From Polynucleobacter sp. SHI8 (GTDB lineage: Bacteria; Pseudomonadota; Gammaproteobacteria; Burkholderiales; Burkholderiaceae): a DNA stretch of 64,000 nucleotides. The DNA lies in assembly GCF_027944005.1 (NCBI RefSeq), contig NZ_AP027204.1:1364001-1428000 (forward strand), given 5' to 3'. Positions 35,901-44,795 of this stretch are shown in pieces. Each line of letters opens with the position of its first letter. Positions within the stretch are counted from its first letter, which is position 1. A program made the position numbers and the translations under genes. The notes under the pieces were generated by a model. That model did not search any database. It had not been told where the DNA came from and worked only from the letters and a program-made list of their open reading frames with translations.

Positions 35901-36893
35901 TTACAGTTTTTCCATATTGAGTTGAGCTACTAGTTTTTTCCATTTTGCAATTTCATTTGCCAAAAGAGCTTTGAGGTCTTCAGGACTTCCACCTTTTGGT
36001 TCGATGCCTACCGATTGAAATTTAGCTTTGACTTCAGGATCTCTTAAGGCAAGGTTTACCTCTTTATTTAAACGATCTATGACTGCTTTAGGGGTTTTTG
36101 CTGGCACTGCCATACCATTCCATGCAACGACATCATATCCCTTAACACCACTTTCATTGAGTGTCGGTACATTTGCTAGGGCCTCATAGCGCTTCACGCT
36201 TGATACGGCCAAAGGCTTTAAATCACCACTTTTTATCATCGGCATGGCTGGAGAAATAATTTCAAATGCAACAGAAATATCTTTCGATTTAAGTGCCATA
36301 AATAAATTAGACGTTGCTTTATAGGGAACTAACTCCACTTGCAAACCCGTCATACTTTTAAATAGTGCAGCGGACATGTGCTGTCCACTACCAACACTAA
36401 CAGACCCTATGTTGTATTTTTCTGGATTTGCTTTTGCTTTAGCAATGAAGTCAGCCACATTTTGAATGTCAGAGTTTTTATCTACTAGCATTAAAACGTC
36501 AAAGGAACCCATTAACGAAACAGGCTCAAAATCTTTTTGAATATCGTAAGGTAATTTTTTAAAAATAGCTTCACTCACTGCGTTTCCATAATTAAGATGC
36601 AGAATCGTATATCCATCTGGATCCGCTGCTGCTACTGCTTGAGCCGCTACAATCCCGCCAGCACTTGGACGATTATCAACAACAATTTGCTGACCCATAG
36701 AGTCAGACATTTTCTGCGCTATTAAACGTGCCGTAATATCAGCTACTCCACCTGGCGCATAACCTAAGACCAAGCGGATTGGCTTACTCGGATAAACATC
36801 AGCTGCAGTGACAATGGGGGAAAATTGCAAAGCAATCCAAGCTGCACAAAAAATACTAGCAATTTTTTTTAATAACATTTTTACCTTTTTCAT
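35901..36893 (-). CDS. Bug-family periplasmic substrate-binding protein (TctC type)
   Basis: A 330-residue tripartite-tricarboxylate-transporter binding protein. A signal peptide ends near VTAAD; the mature sequence YPSKPIRLVLGYAPGGVADITARLIA and the IVVDNRPSAGG motif are typical. Bug proteins bind carboxylates such as aromatic or dicarboxylic acids. No TctA/TctB membrane partners are in the window, so it is an orphan. Its ATGA start overlaps the UbiX stop, implying it captures or senses the acid that UbiD/UbiX decarboxylate. Confidence 0.9.
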   Translation of the reverse strand: MKKVKMLLKKIASIFCAAWIALQFSPIVTAADVYPSKPIRLVLGYAPGGVADITARLIAQKMSDSMGQQIVVDNRPSAGGIVAAQAVAAADPDGYTILHLNYGNAVSEAIFKKLPYDIQKDFEPVSLMGSFDVLMLVDKNSDIQNVADFIAKAKANPEKYNIGSVSVGSGQHMSAALFKSMTGLQVELVPYKATSNLFMALKSKDISVAFEIISPAMPMIKSGDLKPLAVSSVKRYEALANVPTLNESGVKGYDVVAWNGMAVPAKTPKAVIDRLNKEVNLALRDPEVKAKFQSVGIEPKGGSPEDLKALLANEIAKWKKLVAQLNMEKL

Positions 36894-37471
36894 TCTTTCT
36901 TACCTATTCCTTCCCAGCGTTTGGTGAGTTTTGTATCAATATCAAATAAATCTAAACAACGACCAACCGTGTGATTAACCATCTCATCAATCGTCTCTGG
37001 TTGTGCATAAAAAGCAGGAACTGGAGGCATAATAATGGCTCCATTTTCGGTCGCTTGTAACATCGTTTTTAAATGCCCTGCATGTAATGGCGTTTCACGA
37101 ACCAAAAGTACTAAGCGACGGCGCTCTTTTAAAACAACATCTGCTGCGCGTGATAGTAAACTCGTTGTCATCCCCCAAGAAATTTCAGATAAAGATCGAA
37201 TTGAACATGGTGCAATCACCATACCCATCGTTTTAAAGGAGCCTGAAGCAATCGTCGCACCAATATTTTTAATATGATGCACTTCAGTTGCTAACGCTTC
37301 CACCTCTTTAACGTTCATGTTTGATTCAGAACTTAAAGTCAAACGCGCAGATTCAGACATCACTAGATGTGTTTCTACGTCGGAATCTGCTAAGGTTTGT
37401 AAAATACGAATACCGTAGATAATGCCAGATGCACCACTAATACCAACAATCAATCGTTGCGGATTCGTCAT
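36890..37471 (-). CDS. ubiX: UbiX-family flavin prenyltransferase
   Basis: A 193-residue UbiX/Pad1 protein. It has IVGISGASGIIYGIRILQ at the N-terminus, IAPCSIRSLSEISWGMTTSLLSRAADVVLKERR in the middle and PVPAFYAQPETIDEMV. It prenylates FMN to make the prenyl-FMN cofactor of UbiD decarboxylases. It lies 12 bases after the ubiD gene and overlaps the Bug gene, so it is a dedicated partner. The ATG has AGGA upstream. Confidence 0.93.
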   Translation of the reverse strand: MTNPQRLIVGISGASGIIYGIRILQTLADSDVETHLVMSESARLTLSSESNMNVKEVEALATEVHHIKNIGATIASGSFKTMGMVIAPCSIRSLSEISWGMTTSLLSRAADVVLKERRRLVLLVRETPLHAGHLKTMLQATENGAIIMPPVPAFYAQPETIDEMVNHTVGRCLDLFDIDTKLTKRWEGIGKKE

Positions 37472-37483
37472 TATTTTTTCCTA

Positions 37484-39115
37484 TCAATTAGTTTCATCGG
37501 GGCGAAATTTAGTTTCCGCTGTTACATCATTCCTGATCTGAGTTTGACTAATTTTGCCATTTTCTAAGTAATTACCATCGACTGCGCGTTTTGCTGCTGC
37601 ATCCCAAACGCTTGACCAATCACCTAAAGAATATCCAAACCAAGGTGCTTGGGGTTTTAGTTGAGGCAAACCGAAGGACTCCCACAGTTTTTTAGCTTTA
37701 ACCATGTACTCTTCTTTAGGCAATGCCAATGGTGGCATTGGACTTTTCATCGTTGCATCCATGAGTAAGGTAGAGTCCTCTTCCCCATCATTTTCTCTTT
37801 TAGGACCATGTCCTTGACCACGATGTTCGAGCGTTTTCAGGTCATGTACGGGATTCATTCGATAAGCCATTGCCCAAAATAACGCGTCCGCATTATCCGG
37901 ATCAATATCCTCATTGACAGCAATACAAATCTTGCCACAATCGCCTTTAAAAAAGGCTGCTCCATACAAGGCTCGCCAAATCTCAGTTTTTGATACGTCT
38001 TGAGCGAAGGTAATAATTGTGACCCTTAGCAAACCAGTTAAAGGCTCATGCAAGGAAACCCGCTTGACTCCCTTAATATTTAGGGTTTTAGATAGGTAAT
38101 TTAAGAATAAAGGTTCATAAGCGACGCGCTTAATCACACTTGATTCACTTGGTGCCACTTGACTGATATATGAGGGTATGACTGGCTTAAAGCGATGTGT
38201 AATAGCTGTAATCTTCATCGGCAAATTAAACTCCTCAAGGGCAACGTGACCATGAGACTCGCCAAATGGTGCTTCTGGCTCTAACCACTCGAGATCGATC
38301 AATCCCTCAATCACAATCTCTGCTTGAGCGGGAATTTTAAGATCGACTGAATGAGCCTTGCTAATCTGAATGGGTTCACCTGCTAGACCTCCAGCCACAT
38401 CAAACTCATCTACACCTAATGGTAATTTTTGTGGCCCCATAAATGCAACGTAAGGAGGACAGCCCAATACAATGGCACAAGGCATGGTTTTATGACCGGC
38501 TTTTTTCCAACCCAAATAGTGCAAATAGCCACCTGCTCCACCTACTCGAGTTGCCATACGAACAACCAAACGATCCGGTGCCTTGAGCTGGCAGCGATAA
38601 GTACCCATGTTCTGCCCACCCGTTTGTACGTCCTTAGTAATAACATTGGTTGCCGTTAAGGTAGGTGCACTATCAAATCCTGGTGTTGAAATCGGAATAG
38701 AAAGCATATCTAAGCCGTTACCCTCACCTTGCAAAGCTGCCCCTTCCAGGATCACTTCTTGGCAAATGGGGTTTTCTACCATCACTGGTGCAATTGGATG
38801 TTGTATAGCTTTATCCCACTTGGCTTGAATCTCTTCAACGTCACAGCCCATTCCAACACCGTAGACTGATCGATTCGCGGCTAATCCTCCGACTAAAACC
38901 GGAATATCATATGTACGACCTTTAGCATTCACAATATTGGTAAATAAAAATGCTTTACGGTCCGCTTCTGCCATCCCTCCAACAAATTGCCAACGCACGA
39001 GTGGGTGCATTTCAGAGTCTTTATCTATGGGCTGATCAATGACTTGTAAGAGTCCTTTAGACCTTAATTCGTCAATATGTTGCTGTAAATCATTGTAGGA
39101 AGGAGTTTGCTTCAT
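37484..39115 (-). CDS. UbiD-family prenyl-FMN-dependent decarboxylase
   Basis: A 543-residue UbiD-family protein. Family regions include LVVRMATRVGGAGGYLHYLGWKKAG, PCAIVLGCPPYVAFMGPQKLP and the acidic active-site stretch DLEWLEPEAPFGESHGHV. It performs reversible decarboxylation of an aromatic or heteroaromatic acid using prenyl-FMN. The adjacent UbiX and Bug protein point to a catabolic role rather than ubiquinone synthesis. Candidate substrates include protocatechuate, vanillate, pyrrole or furan carboxylates; none can be chosen from sequence. Confidence 0.9.
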   Translation of the reverse strand: MKQTPSYNDLQQHIDELRSKGLLQVIDQPIDKDSEMHPLVRWQFVGGMAEADRKAFLFTNIVNAKGRTYDIPVLVGGLAANRSVYGVGMGCDVEEIQAKWDKAIQHPIAPVMVENPICQEVILEGAALQGEGNGLDMLSIPISTPGFDSAPTLTATNVITKDVQTGGQNMGTYRCQLKAPDRLVVRMATRVGGAGGYLHYLGWKKAGHKTMPCAIVLGCPPYVAFMGPQKLPLGVDEFDVAGGLAGEPIQISKAHSVDLKIPAQAEIVIEGLIDLEWLEPEAPFGESHGHVALEEFNLPMKITAITHRFKPVIPSYISQVAPSESSVIKRVAYEPLFLNYLSKTLNIKGVKRVSLHEPLTGLLRVTIITFAQDVSKTEIWRALYGAAFFKGDCGKICIAVNEDIDPDNADALFWAMAYRMNPVHDLKTLEHRGQGHGPKRENDGEEDSTLLMDATMKSPMPPLALPKEEYMVKAKKLWESFGLPQLKPQAPWFGYSLGDWSSVWDAAAKRAVDGNYLENGKISQTQIRNDVTAETKFRPDETN

Positions 39116-39190
39116 GAGAAATGTCTTGCCTTTTCTTTTAATAGAATTTAAAAAAATGATATCACTTTAGAATAGAAAATAACTCATACG

Positions 39191-40114
39191 TTAAAAGTTC
39201 ATATTTCTACATAAAGTATTAATTGCAAGTTCAGTGTCCTGTCCCTCTTGTGCTAACCATGTTGTGAATTTTTCTATCACAGGATTTTGCGGGATCAAGA
39301 GTGGCGCATTCAGGAAATATCTTCTAGTTCTAGCTCCTAAAAGTCCAAAGGGTAAAGTTAATTTGCCAGAAATTACTTCATCCGCAACCAAAAATAATGG
39401 CACTAAAACAATGCCTAAACCCTCTGCTGCTGCTTGAAGGGCAAAATACATCTGCTCAAACTCCAAATAATTCGCGGGTTTAATATGTGAAGCATTCGCT
39501 TCGACCAACCAATGCTTCCATGCGTATGGTTCAGTGGCATAACTAATTAAGGTGTGCTGATTCAAATCCCGCACCTGTTGTAATCGACCATGCTCCATCA
39601 AATCAGGATGACATACTGGCACAATCGTTTCAGTCATAAAGGGTACTGATACATGATTTGATAAGGCGACCGAAGCTCCACGAATCGCAACATCATATTC
39701 ACCTGAATCAAAATCAATGGGTTCAATCGACGAGGTTAGTTTGATTTCTAGATGATTAATTTTTTTTTGAAATGTGGATATTCGGGGTATCAACCAGCGC
39801 AGATTAAATGTCGGTGGTGCATTAATTTGAAAAATATTTTCAACCGACCGATCAATTAATTGAGAAGCACTTACAGCGATCCGATCTAATGCAGGCGTTA
39901 GAGAAGATAAAAAATCTTTACCCGATGGTGTTAACACTACTTGAGATTTAGAGCGCATGAATAAATCAATGCCCAACCAACCCTCTAAAATGGCAACTTG
40001 TTTGCTAATAGCGCCATGGGTAACTTGCAATTCCTGAGCAGCTTTAGTAAAACTCACATGCCTAGCAGCAGCTTCAAAAGCCCGAATCGCGTTTAAAGGA
40101 GGTAATTTCCTCAT
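39191..40114 (-). CDS. LysR-family transcriptional regulator (GcvA-like)
   Basis: A 307-residue LysR protein. The winged helix-turn-helix NAIRAFEAAARHVSFTKAAQELQVTHGAISKQVAILEGWLG is of the GcvA/AmpR type, followed by a type 2 periplasmic-binding effector domain. It is transcribed away from the molybdenum hydroxylase operon across 122 bases holding a TTAA-N11-TTAA site, so it very likely controls that operon and itself. Ligand unknown, probably the pathway acid or an intermediate. Confidence 0.9.
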   Translation of the reverse strand: MRKLPPLNAIRAFEAAARHVSFTKAAQELQVTHGAISKQVAILEGWLGIDLFMRSKSQVVLTPSGKDFLSSLTPALDRIAVSASQLIDRSVENIFQINAPPTFNLRWLIPRISTFQKKINHLEIKLTSSIEPIDFDSGEYDVAIRGASVALSNHVSVPFMTETIVPVCHPDLMEHGRLQQVRDLNQHTLISYATEPYAWKHWLVEANASHIKPANYLEFEQMYFALQAAAEGLGIVLVPLFLVADEVISGKLTLPFGLLGARTRRYFLNAPLLIPQNPVIEKFTTWLAQEGQDTELAINTLCRNMNF

Positions 40115-40175
40115 ATTTAGATATTAATCTTTTCTAATAAAATTGAATAGTGTGAGTTTTTGGAACATTAAATAG

Positions 40176-40194
40176 TTAATAATACATATGTTAA
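40176..40194. promoter_or_regulatory. Candidate LysR operator (TTAA-N11-TTAA)
   Basis: TTAA at 40176-40179 and TTAA at 40191-40194 are 11 bases apart, matching the T-N11-A rule for LysR sites, and lie in the divergent gap between the regulator and its presumed target. The sequence is AT-rich, so a chance match is possible. Confidence 0.4.
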
Positions 40195-40236
40195 TCTAAT
40201 CTGCAAAGAACCTTACAAGGATTTAAATATTCCCCT

Positions 40237-41127
40237 ATGAAAGCCGCTCCTTTTGATTACCACCTTGCAGAAAATTTATCTCACACGAAAAATTTACTAA
40301 AAGAGTATGGTGAGGATGTAAAACTAATCGCTGGTGGTCAAAGCCTTGTGCCCATGATGGCAATGCGCTTAGCAAAACCCAGCCACTTGATAGATATCGC
40401 CCGAATTGATGAATTGCAACTGATTTCGTCTTTTGAAGAATCGATTCGAATTGGCGCGGGGGTAAAACAATGTGTTTTAGAGAATCATTCTCTAACTTCA
40501 AAAATCCCCCTATTGTCAGCAGTTGTTCCTTGGATTGGGCATCATCAAACACGTAATCGTGGTACTGTTGGCGGTAGTCTAGCCCACGCTGATCCTTCAG
40601 CAGAGCTACCACTCATTGCTGTGATTTTGCAAGCACAAATCCATTGTGACCACCTTGATACTCATCGCATCATTTCTGCAAAAGACTTTTTCTTAGGTCC
40701 TATGTGGACCACTTTAGATCCTCAGGAATGCCTCACCCACATTGATTGGCCAATTTGGCAAGGTCATGGCATTGGTCATGCTTTTGAAGAGACATCGATT
40801 CGGCAAGGTGATTTTGCGATGGCCTCAGCCGCGACGCAATTACAAGTTGACGCAAGTGGCAAACTTATTCGTCTGCATTGCGGTGTTGGTGGTATGGGAG
40901 GAACACCCTATAGCTTTGAAGATATGGCCTCACCTTTGATTGGACAAACTCTGTCTAAAGATATGATCCTTGCATTTTCTGAGCAAGCTATCCAACAAAC
41001 GGAGCCAGCAAGTGATTTACACGCAAATGCGGCTTATCGTCGCAACCTTGCGAAAACTTTATTGAGCAGAACCATTGAACAGTCTCTTGCAATGGCAATA
41101 AATTCTTTTCAACATCATCTTCGCTAG
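40237..41127 (+). CDS. Molybdenum hydroxylase FAD-binding subunit (CoxM family)
   Basis: A 296-residue FAD subunit. KLIAGGQSLVPMMAMRLAKP and RNRGTVGGSLAHADPSAELPL are the two FAD-binding motifs of the xanthine dehydrogenase/CO dehydrogenase medium subunit. It accepts electrons from the 2Fe-2S subunit that follows after 15 bases and passes them to an unknown acceptor. First gene of the operon. It resembles the partial gene at the left edge (both carry AGGQSL and the divergent set-up), so the two enzymes may be paralogues. Confidence 0.93.
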   Translation: MKAAPFDYHLAENLSHTKNLLKEYGEDVKLIAGGQSLVPMMAMRLAKPSHLIDIARIDELQLISSFEESIRIGAGVKQCVLENHSLTSKIPLLSAVVPWIGHHQTRNRGTVGGSLAHADPSAELPLIAVILQAQIHCDHLDTHRIISAKDFFLGPMWTTLDPQECLTHIDWPIWQGHGIGHAFEETSIRQGDFAMASAATQLQVDASGKLIRLHCGVGGMGGTPYSFEDMASPLIGQTLSKDMILAFSEQAIQQTEPASDLHANAAYRRNLAKTLLSRTIEQSLAMAINSFQHHLR

Positions 41128-41142
41128 GCGGAAAGAAAACTG

Positions 41143-41616
41143 ATGAAAAACATTTCTATTAATCTACAAGTCAATGGCAAACAAGTCAGTTCTCATGTAG
41201 AGCCTCGTACCAGCCTCGTTGATTTTTTACGTGACGAGCTTCGTCTAACAGGCACTCACGTGGGTTGTGAACACGGCATTTGTGGCGCATGCACGGTCCT
41301 ACTGAATGGCGACCCGGTTCGGTCTTGCTGTATGTTTGCCGTTCAAGCAAATGGTCTGGAAGTAACCACTGTAGAGGGCTTAGCTCCAGAACGTGGTCAA
41401 CTCTCAAAAATCCAGGATGCCTTTTGTGAGAAACACGGTTTGCAATGCGGCTTTTGTACCCCAGGTATGTTAATCACTTGCCAAGCGCTGATCAATAAGA
41501 ACCCTCACCCAAGTGAAGCGGAAATTAGGGACGCAATTAGTGGTAATTTATGTCGTTGCACAGGCTATCAACAAATTGTGGATGCCGTTGTCTTTGCCAC
41601 TAAGGAAACTTCATGA
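41143..41616 (+). CDS. Molybdenum hydroxylase 2Fe-2S subunit (CoxS family)
   Basis: A 157-residue subunit with both clusters. The plant-ferredoxin-type site is GCEHGICGACTVLLNG, and the second, helical-domain site reads CGFCTPGMLITC and NLCRCTGYQQIV. It relays electrons from molybdenum to FAD. It lacks a Tat signal, so the enzyme is cytoplasmic. ATGA overlap with the large subunit. Confidence 0.95.
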   Translation: MKNISINLQVNGKQVSSHVEPRTSLVDFLRDELRLTGTHVGCEHGICGACTVLLNGDPVRSCCMFAVQANGLEVTTVEGLAPERGQLSKIQDAFCEKHGLQCGFCTPGMLITCQALINKNPHPSEAEIRDAISGNLCRCTGYQQIVDAVVFATKETS

Positions 41617-44015
41617 GCCAATCTCCACATTATGATGAATTTACGTACATCGGCAAACACCGTCGCGCGGTTGAGCATCGCCGTTTTGTTGTTGGTAAAG
41701 GCAATTATGCTGGGGATGTTCTCAAATCAGGAACATTGCACGTAGCCATTGTTGCTAGCCCATATGCCAGCGCAAAAATTCTGAAGATTGATGCCTCAGC
41801 AGCACTTGCAATTCCAGGGGTTGAGGCAGTCGTGACAGGCGCTGAAATCAACTCGGCAGTTTTACCCGTATTGCCAGGAGTTGATGCTCCTGCAGTCAAA
41901 CGGTTTCCCCTTGCGCATGAAGTCACTAGATACTCTGGAGAGTGGGTCTGCGTAGTTGTCGCAAAGTCTCGAGCGATTGCCGAGGATGCAGCGGAACTGA
42001 TTCAAGTGGATTATGAGGAATTACCTTATGTCTTAGATCCAGAGATTGCCATTGATGATCATTCCCATCACGTCCACGCAGATGCTGGAACCAACTTAAT
42101 TTTTAATCGTCAATTTGTCTGGGGTCCGGTTGAAGAAGATTTTACAAAGACCGACCATCAATTAAGTTATCGCGTGAAGTGGGCGCGCAGCTCTACCGTT
42201 CCAATTGAAACTTTTGCATTAACATGTGAATGGTCTGATGCTACAGGCATCTTAGATATATGGGCATCTGTACAAATGCCTAAATACCCTGAACAAATTG
42301 CTAGCGCATTACAACTCCCAACTAATGCTGTGCGGGTTCACTATGATGTGGATGTGGGTGGTAGTTACGGCGTCAAAAGAGGTCTAAAGCATGCCATTTT
42401 GGTGGGTTATCTTGCTAAAAAATTAGGTAAACCGATTCGCTTTATTGAAGATCGTTTGGAAAATATGCGTGGTGGCGATATGCAAGGTCCCGATCGTCTT
42501 TTTGAGGTGACTTTAGGATTTCAAAAAGATGGTGAAATTACTTGCATGAAAATGCGCGCTCTAGAAGATATTGGTGCATATGCTGGTCGTTCACCTCTGC
42601 AGCTTGGCAAACCGATTGGCGCCATCAGCGGGCCCTATCGCATCAAAAGCGTTTCTTATCTCGCACAAGCTGTTTTAACTAATAAAACCCCGCAAGAGGC
42701 TGTGCGTGGTTTTGGTCAATCACCGACGAACTACGCTTTAGAATCGGGGATTGATAAGGTTGCCCGGTTTTTAAAGATGGATCCGATAGCACTGCGTAAA
42801 CGCAATCTGATTCATAAAGACGAATTCCCCTACCTCATCCCTAGTGGCACAACTTATGACTCTGGAGATTATTCAACCGTTCTTGATAAAGCTCTAGCAG
42901 AGGCTAATTTAAACCAACTGATTGCCCAAAGAGATGCTCTTAGAGCTGAGGGTAAATTAGCAGGTATCGGAATCTCCACTTGCTTGGAGCCTTCAGGTGG
43001 TAACTCGTCATTTGAACCTTTATTTAATCCAAAAAATGAGACAACCACTTGGATGGAATCTTGCGTAGTAAAAATTGACTTAGGTGGTCGTGTGACCGCA
43101 TTGATGGCTACTTCATCTTCAGGTCAAGCCCATGAAACCTTAGTATCAACCGTGGTTGGCGAGGTATTGTTACAACATCCAGACTCGGTGCGTGTTTTAC
43201 ATGCAGATTCATTAAACGCTCTACCATCTAATAGCCCTGTTGGTAGCCGTATGGCAATTATGTTAGGCGGTGCAGCAGCTGGTGCCGCCAAGAAACTCAA
43301 AGCTAAACTCATCACTATCGCAGCGGAGCAGTTTGGGGTTGCTAGTGAAGATATGACTTTTACTGGAAGTGAAGTTTTTGTCAATAACGCGCCAGAGAAA
43401 AACATCACTTGGGCAGATCTAGTTGCTATTGCTCATCGTAAATATCATCAAATGCCAAAAGATATGGAACCAGGTCTGCAAGAAAAATTTGTTTGGGAAG
43501 TTCCCACAGGTGGCGACCTGCCTGATGAGCAAGGTCGTGTACAAATGTACCCATGTCATTCTTTTGAATCACATGTGGTGCTCGTCAGCATTGATCCTGA
43601 AATTGGTAAAGCAAAGATTCATCGTTACGTTTGTGGCCATGATTGTGGTGTGATGATCAGCCCTGATGTTGTCCATGGCATGACCTATGGTGGGATTGCT
43701 CATGGTATTGGTGCTGCGCTCATGGAAAAATTTGCCTATTCCCCTGAAGGACAATTTTTGTCCGGAACATTTATGGATTATTTACTGCCTAGCTCTTCAG
43801 AAGTGCCGGCCATCACGATTATTGATCATTGCACACCTTCTCCCCTAACAGAATTCGGTCAAAAAGGTTCTGGTGAAGCTGGTTATTTAGGTAGCCCCGC
43901 AGCAATTGCGAATGCCATTAACGATGCTTTAGCTACAATCAACAAATCGATTGATTATTTACCAATGACTCCAAATGCTATTTGGAATGCCATTCAACAA
44001 GATACAACTAATTAA
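41613..44015 (+). CDS. Molybdenum hydroxylase large catalytic subunit (xanthine dehydrogenase family)
   Basis: An 800-residue molybdopterin-binding subunit. EAVRGFGQSPTNYALE and GQKGSGEAGYLGSPAAIANAI are seen; the latter carries the glutamate that acts as base in all xanthine-dehydrogenase-family hydroxylases. The CO dehydrogenase form I loop with its active-site cysteine (AYRCSFR) is absent, so it is not a CO dehydrogenase despite the Cox-like subunits. It should hydroxylate a carbon next to a heteroatom or a CoA-activated ring, with water as oxygen source. Co-transcribed with a crotonase and CoxG. Substrate unassigned. Confidence 0.92.
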   Translation: MSQSPHYDEFTYIGKHRRAVEHRRFVVGKGNYAGDVLKSGTLHVAIVASPYASAKILKIDASAALAIPGVEAVVTGAEINSAVLPVLPGVDAPAVKRFPLAHEVTRYSGEWVCVVVAKSRAIAEDAAELIQVDYEELPYVLDPEIAIDDHSHHVHADAGTNLIFNRQFVWGPVEEDFTKTDHQLSYRVKWARSSTVPIETFALTCEWSDATGILDIWASVQMPKYPEQIASALQLPTNAVRVHYDVDVGGSYGVKRGLKHAILVGYLAKKLGKPIRFIEDRLENMRGGDMQGPDRLFEVTLGFQKDGEITCMKMRALEDIGAYAGRSPLQLGKPIGAISGPYRIKSVSYLAQAVLTNKTPQEAVRGFGQSPTNYALESGIDKVARFLKMDPIALRKRNLIHKDEFPYLIPSGTTYDSGDYSTVLDKALAEANLNQLIAQRDALRAEGKLAGIGISTCLEPSGGNSSFEPLFNPKNETTTWMESCVVKIDLGGRVTALMATSSSGQAHETLVSTVVGEVLLQHPDSVRVLHADSLNALPSNSPVGSRMAIMLGGAAAGAAKKLKAKLITIAAEQFGVASEDMTFTGSEVFVNNAPEKNITWADLVAIAHRKYHQMPKDMEPGLQEKFVWEVPTGGDLPDEQGRVQMYPCHSFESHVVLVSIDPEIGKAKIHRYVCGHDCGVMISPDVVHGMTYGGIAHGIGAALMEKFAYSPEGQFLSGTFMDYLLPSSSEVPAITIIDHCTPSPLTEFGQKGSGEAGYLGSPAAIANAINDALATINKSIDYLPMTPNAIWNAIQQDTTN

Positions 44016-44030
44016 ATACAAGGAACAAAC

Positions 44031-44765
44031 ATGAGTGCAGAAGTTCAAATCCAACAAGATGGTCGCTTATTAAGAATTACATTCAATAGGCCTTTAGATA
44101 ATGCCGTGAGTGATGCAATGGCTCTCGCAGCTAGCCAAGCGATGGATACCGCTCATCTGCAATCCGATGCCGTTCTGATTACTAGTATTGGTCCGGATTT
44201 TTGTACCGGCAGAAAACGTAATGCAGATGCCCCGCCGCCATCTCCTGAGGCTTACGAGCGTCGTGCTGAGTATGATTCAATTTTTGGATGTTATAAATCT
44301 ATCCGTGACTGTAAAGTTCCTGTGATTGTTGCTGTCGAAGGTCGTGTGATGGGCTTTGGCGCCGCCATTACTGCTCTTGCAGATGTATCTTTTGCAAGTG
44401 ATACCGCAACATTTAACATTCCTGAGATTGAGCACAATGTCATGCCTACCATGGTCATGTCAGCTTTATATGACCGGATTAATCGCAATGCTGTGCTTTA
44501 CATGGCTTACAGTGCCGAATTTATCAATGCTCATGAAGCTCACCAACTTGGTTTTACAAGTAAGGTTTACCCAGCCAGTGAACTCAAGCAAAAAGTAGAA
44601 GACTTTATTCAAGTTCTTTTATCAAGACCTCGCCCTGCAATTTTGGGCCTGAAAGAATATACTCATCATGCAGCTAGAATGGACGAAGCTGGCGCAATTG
44701 ATTATGCTAGAAGTATTCATTCGATGGTCAATACCTCTGCCGCAATGAAGAAAAAAGCTCACTAA
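44031..44765 (+). CDS. Enoyl-CoA hydratase/isomerase (crotonase) family protein
   Basis: A 244-residue crotonase-fold protein. The oxyanion-hole motif GRVMGFGAAITALADVSFAS and PEIEHNVMP are visible. The second motif keeps the glutamate equivalent to E164 of rat crotonase, but the first (E144, normally in GGG.EL) is alanine (GFGAAI). Loss of one acid is common in family members that act as hydrolases, isomerases or ring-opening enzymes rather than hydratases. It lies 15 bases after the molybdenum subunit, so it probably works on a CoA thioester product of that enzyme. Confidence 0.85.
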   Translation: MSAEVQIQQDGRLLRITFNRPLDNAVSDAMALAASQAMDTAHLQSDAVLITSIGPDFCTGRKRNADAPPPSPEAYERRAEYDSIFGCYKSIRDCKVPVIVAVEGRVMGFGAAITALADVSFASDTATFNIPEIEHNVMPTMVMSALYDRINRNAVLYMAYSAEFINAHEAHQLGFTSKVYPASELKQKVEDFIQVLLSRPRPAILGLKEYTHHAARMDEAGAIDYARSIHSMVNTSAAMKKKAH

Positions 44766-44773
44766 AATTAGTG
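44760..44773 (+). promoter_or_regulatory. Short hairpin after the crotonase gene
   Basis: A 6-bp stem (CACTAA / TTAGTG, 2-base loop) overlaps the crotonase stop and is followed by TTTATAT. Weak; it may be a minor attenuator before coxG, or nothing. Confidence 0.25.
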
Positions 44774-44795
44774 TTTATATATAAGAGAGAATCAT

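Noticed and set aside
40235..40612. Minus-strand ORF of 125 codons inside coxM
   Set aside because: It is antisense to a well-recognised gene with motifs and normal codon use; a shadow frame.
41613..44015. CO dehydrogenase large subunit (coxL)
   Set aside because: The operon has CoxM, CoxS and CoxG-like genes, but the form I active-site loop with its cysteine (AYRCSFR) is absent; the equivalent region reads AVRGFGQSP.
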